From Varanus komodoensis (lineage: Eukaryota > Chordata > Lepidosauria > Squamata > Varanidae), in NCBI RefSeq assembly GCF_004798865.1, contig NW_025336479.1:6543715-6607714 (forward strand): 64,000 nucleotides of DNA, in the 5' to 3' direction. The position numbers were made by a program, and so were the translations under genes. The notes under the pieces were generated by a model, which did no database searches, was not told where the DNA came from, and was given only the letters and a program-made list of their open reading frames with translations. This document shows, piece by piece, positions 60,946 to 64,000 of this stretch (position 1 is its first letter; every line of letters starts with the position of its first letter).

Positions 60946-63900
60946 TTATTTTTCAAATGGTTTCTTTCCGTTTCAGAAAATGGAACTACTATCAGTTACT
61001 GTTCACAATCTAATCCAAATATCTGTTGGACTGGGTTTTTAATGATGAAACAGAATTTCATTCCACGTTATATTTAGAAAAAAGAAGAGGCCACAGAAAA
61101 CAAATCTCTACAGCCTACTCAGGTTTCCCCATCTTAGGGTGTTACTGATTGTTTAAGTGTTCAAATATAGCAGAACTAATTGGACCACATATAAAAGGCC
61201 CTTCTTTCCAAGGGATAGTTGCTCACAAGTTAATATTCTGCACATTTTCTAGGGCTTTTAAAAGATTTCTATTTTATAAGTCAATCCTTAAAAATGTTAA
61301 ATATATTTAAGAGAAAACCAAACAGTGTGGGCTTTTGATTTTGTCCCTGAAAAGCTGCACTATGAGATTATTTTTGTAACACTGTTACATGCACATACAT
61401 TCTATATAGATATATTAATAAAATTAAGTCCTTTAAAAGAATATTTGTTTATTTAGGATGAGTATAAGAGCCTTCCTTCCTTACTTAGTCTCTATGTGTA
61501 GAGCAAGTTGGGAGTTATAAAGTCCTTTTCCTGTCTAAATATGCACAGGATTACAAACTTAAAGAATTTCTTTCCTACCCTCCTTCCAACATTTCTTTAA
61601 CACTCATAGTTGTGTTCCCTAGAAAGTATATCATTAAATGGAAGTCCTGGTTTGTAGTCTATTGCAAGTCTGGTCAACTTCTGGATTCCAGGGGCTCTTG
61701 GGTCCAGCTACTACTAGATAAAAAGGGTACTTCAGAACTGGAGCTGGTACACAAGCTCATGACATGTCTTTCAACTTCTATGGGGAAGCTGGAACATGTT
61801 AAGCCTCTGCCACAATGACTGCACTGACAAAATGTCATTGCCCTCACTTAAGATGCCTTCAAAGCCCTTTAAGGTCAGAATCAACATACCTCTGAAAACA
61901 TTTATCTCCATTCACATGAGAATCCTCACAGAAGAGAAAAAGTCATCATGGTCAGAAGCAGGGACTCATGATATTTACCCCAAGACTGGTGAACAGCTCA
62001 CTGGTGATTGTGATTTTCTTGCTGTTGGAAGTGGTTCTTGTCTGCCTTGATTTTTTGTTTGTTCTTTAATTGCAAGTTCTTTACGTGATGGTTTTTATGA
62101 TTATTGTTATTTGCCTCAAGTAGAAAGAACTTGCACAATGAAAAATAAAATGAACTGGTTTCAAGCTGTTAGAATATATGCTTGTATGAAAGGTTCTGAG
62201 TGCGGCACCAGTGGTGCTGCACGTGTGTGTGAGAGAGAAAGAGAATTGGGATGAAAGATGGATCAGGGCTGTGGAATGATGAGAAGGCCTTCTATGTTCA
62301 GCCACATTTGGGGGCATGCAGTGCAACTGCCTACTAAAAATGTTAATCAGCCTGCAGTGTATACTCGTGTGAATATTTGTGTATGTATATTTCTGAAATT
62401 CCACATTTAGAACCTTCGAAAGAACACTGGAATTAGGCACTCTCACTCTGTCTCACACACATGAATGCATGCCATGATTAAGATACTGACGATATAGAAG
62501 CCAGAGAAGAAGTTGCAGTGGAAAGTCAATTAATGAAGTTGTAAACCTGACAGTGTTGCTAAAATATGAGCTTTATAGCAAATGCAGCAAGCTGGCAGAT
62601 GTCTTTTTATTCAAGTGCATTTTTGTGTCTGCACTTTCAAAATAAGATTCCAGTATGTCATATATAAACATCATGTAACATAAGCAAATACTAGACCTAT
62701 CTGAAATGTTGAATCCACATGGCTTTGTAACCTTAACAAGGAAACATCTGCAAATGCAGAGAACAGGTTAGGATTATCAATTTTCAAACACATTCAACAA
62801 ATCCAGGCCGTCCTCCCTGTCACTTTAGCCCCTTTCCTCTAATTTGGTAAAATAAGGTCTGTTTGACTTGCAACAATTTATGCTCATTTTGTTTAGACTC
62901 ATCTCTCACCACTTTCAATCATGTTTTGTGTGTTTTCTTAAGTAATCATTCCCACCATAAAACTAATATTTCAGAATGTTATTGCCTAGTATGGCATAAA
63001 GAAAAATCATCATAGCAGAGAACAGTACTTTACACCGATGATTCTTTGACTGTAGTCCAACTAAGATTTCAAAATACATTTAATATAGTTTCTGTCTGTT
63101 ACTTAGAAAACCGATTTCCAGTTAATTTCAGGTACCAAAAGACAAGACTTTACACTAGTTGTGTGTGCATATGAGATATGCAAACATGTTTTAATAGTTG
63201 CAAACTCTTTCTTACCTAAGAATGACTTGCAAAATGGTTTGCAATTTTTAAAAACCATTACTTTTCATTAAGACTTATACGTGAAACACTAAAAGCTAAA
63301 GGTACTTCCAGACAGACGGCTTCTAGGGCTACCAAGCAAAAGGCCATTCCATCTGTTACCCCCCCCCCCGCCACCCCATTAATTATCTGCTGTAAGAAAG
63401 AAGATGGAGACAGCAGTGGGAAATCATGGAATGATTATGAATGAAAGATGGCATACAGGGTCCCAGAAGTAAAACTCTGTGAATAAGGCAGAGCAACAGC
63501 ATGATGAAAACCTTGTCTGGAATCATCTTCTGTGGCTCTGCATTTAAAAAGATTTATATTAAGACCATTCTACAGTTTAGCTAGATCAGTAAATTCCAGA
63601 CAATTATTTTACTGACAGGTTTCTTTATTGTAATTCAGTGGGCAAGTTCACACGGCATGACAAAAAGCTACACAGTGTGAGTTGTTTGTGAAATTCCCAA
63701 TTTCTTCCCCTCAAGTCTTCCCGTGGGGATCCCATAGGACTTTGTGGCAGGACCCACATTGTTTCACACTCCCCTTGCTGACCACGAGCACTTTCTCATT
63801 CATGGTGGCATTTCTCCTCCCCCTCCCCATCATTTTTGGGGGGGGGGATTATTTTTCAGGGACATGCACAAGTCCAATTAATTTAAAAGATACAAAAAAA

Positions 63901-64000
63901 AATGTTGTACATATTTGGGGCTGATTTTTTTAAAAGATGGTAAACCAGTGACCGCACCTCCAATGTGCTGACTGGGTGCCTTAGAAGGAGTGTGACTGGT
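60946..64000 (-). other. B3GNTL1 intron, right edge of window
   Basis: 3 kb without a recognised exon or repeat, apart from homopolymer C at 63359-63369 and G near 63838-63847. The preceding B3GNTL1 exon was looked for and not seen. Confidence 0.5.

Noticed and set aside
58074-64000. Possible preceding B3GNTL1 exon
   Set aside because: I scanned the minus strand for EDLLFFYEHL- and YRYHPQ-like codons and found no candidate with splice sites; it probably lies beyond the right edge.

Overview
The window is nuclear DNA from a squamate reptile (lizard or snake). The evidence is the repeat content: tRNA-derived SINEs of Sauria-SINE type, a 5'-truncated RTE-BovB LINE with a clean target-site duplication, L2/CR1 LINE fragments, and Tigger- and hAT-type DNA transposons. 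Two split host genes with short exons and GT-AG introns run through it. The species cannot be fixed from sequence alone.

Gene content. Positions 519-25559 on the + strand carry the last nine exons I can recognise of TBCD (tubulin-folding cofactor D). They join in consistent phase into 290 codons plus a stop. From 58073 down to 27701 on the - strand are the last four coding exons of B3GNTL1, a family-2 glycosyltransferase-like gene, giving 119 codons plus a stop. The two genes converge tail to tail, with stops about 2.1 kb apart. This is the order known for TBCD and B3GNTL1 on human 17q25.3, so the synteny supports both calls. The 5' part of TBCD lies left of the window and the 5' part of B3GNTL1 lies to the right.

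Layout. 1-25.9 kb: TBCD exons and introns, with SINEs, an L2 3' end at 7.4-7.9 kb, and a 2.9-kb L2-type LINE (endonuclease, reverse transcriptase and C-terminus recognisable) at 14.6-17.5 kb. 25.9-27.6 kb: intergenic stretch between the converging 3' ends. 27.8-40 kb: last B3GNTL1 intron, with an old L2 LINE holding at least three nested insertions. 40-58 kb: two more B3GNTL1 introns, including a 100-base assembly gap in an ATT/AAT microsatellite, a LINE split by a Tigger-type element, CR1 3' ends and a BovB 3' end. 58-64 kb: next upstream B3GNTL1 intron, with a second Tigger-type copy and CR1 tails.

I found no new multi-gene system, no CRISPR array, no intact mobile element, and no protein-coding gene beyond these two. 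The most informative material is the TBCD terminal exon (only two codons and a stop), a weak donor in B3GNTL1, and nested insertions whose empty-site paralogues inside the window define element boundaries and order of arrival.
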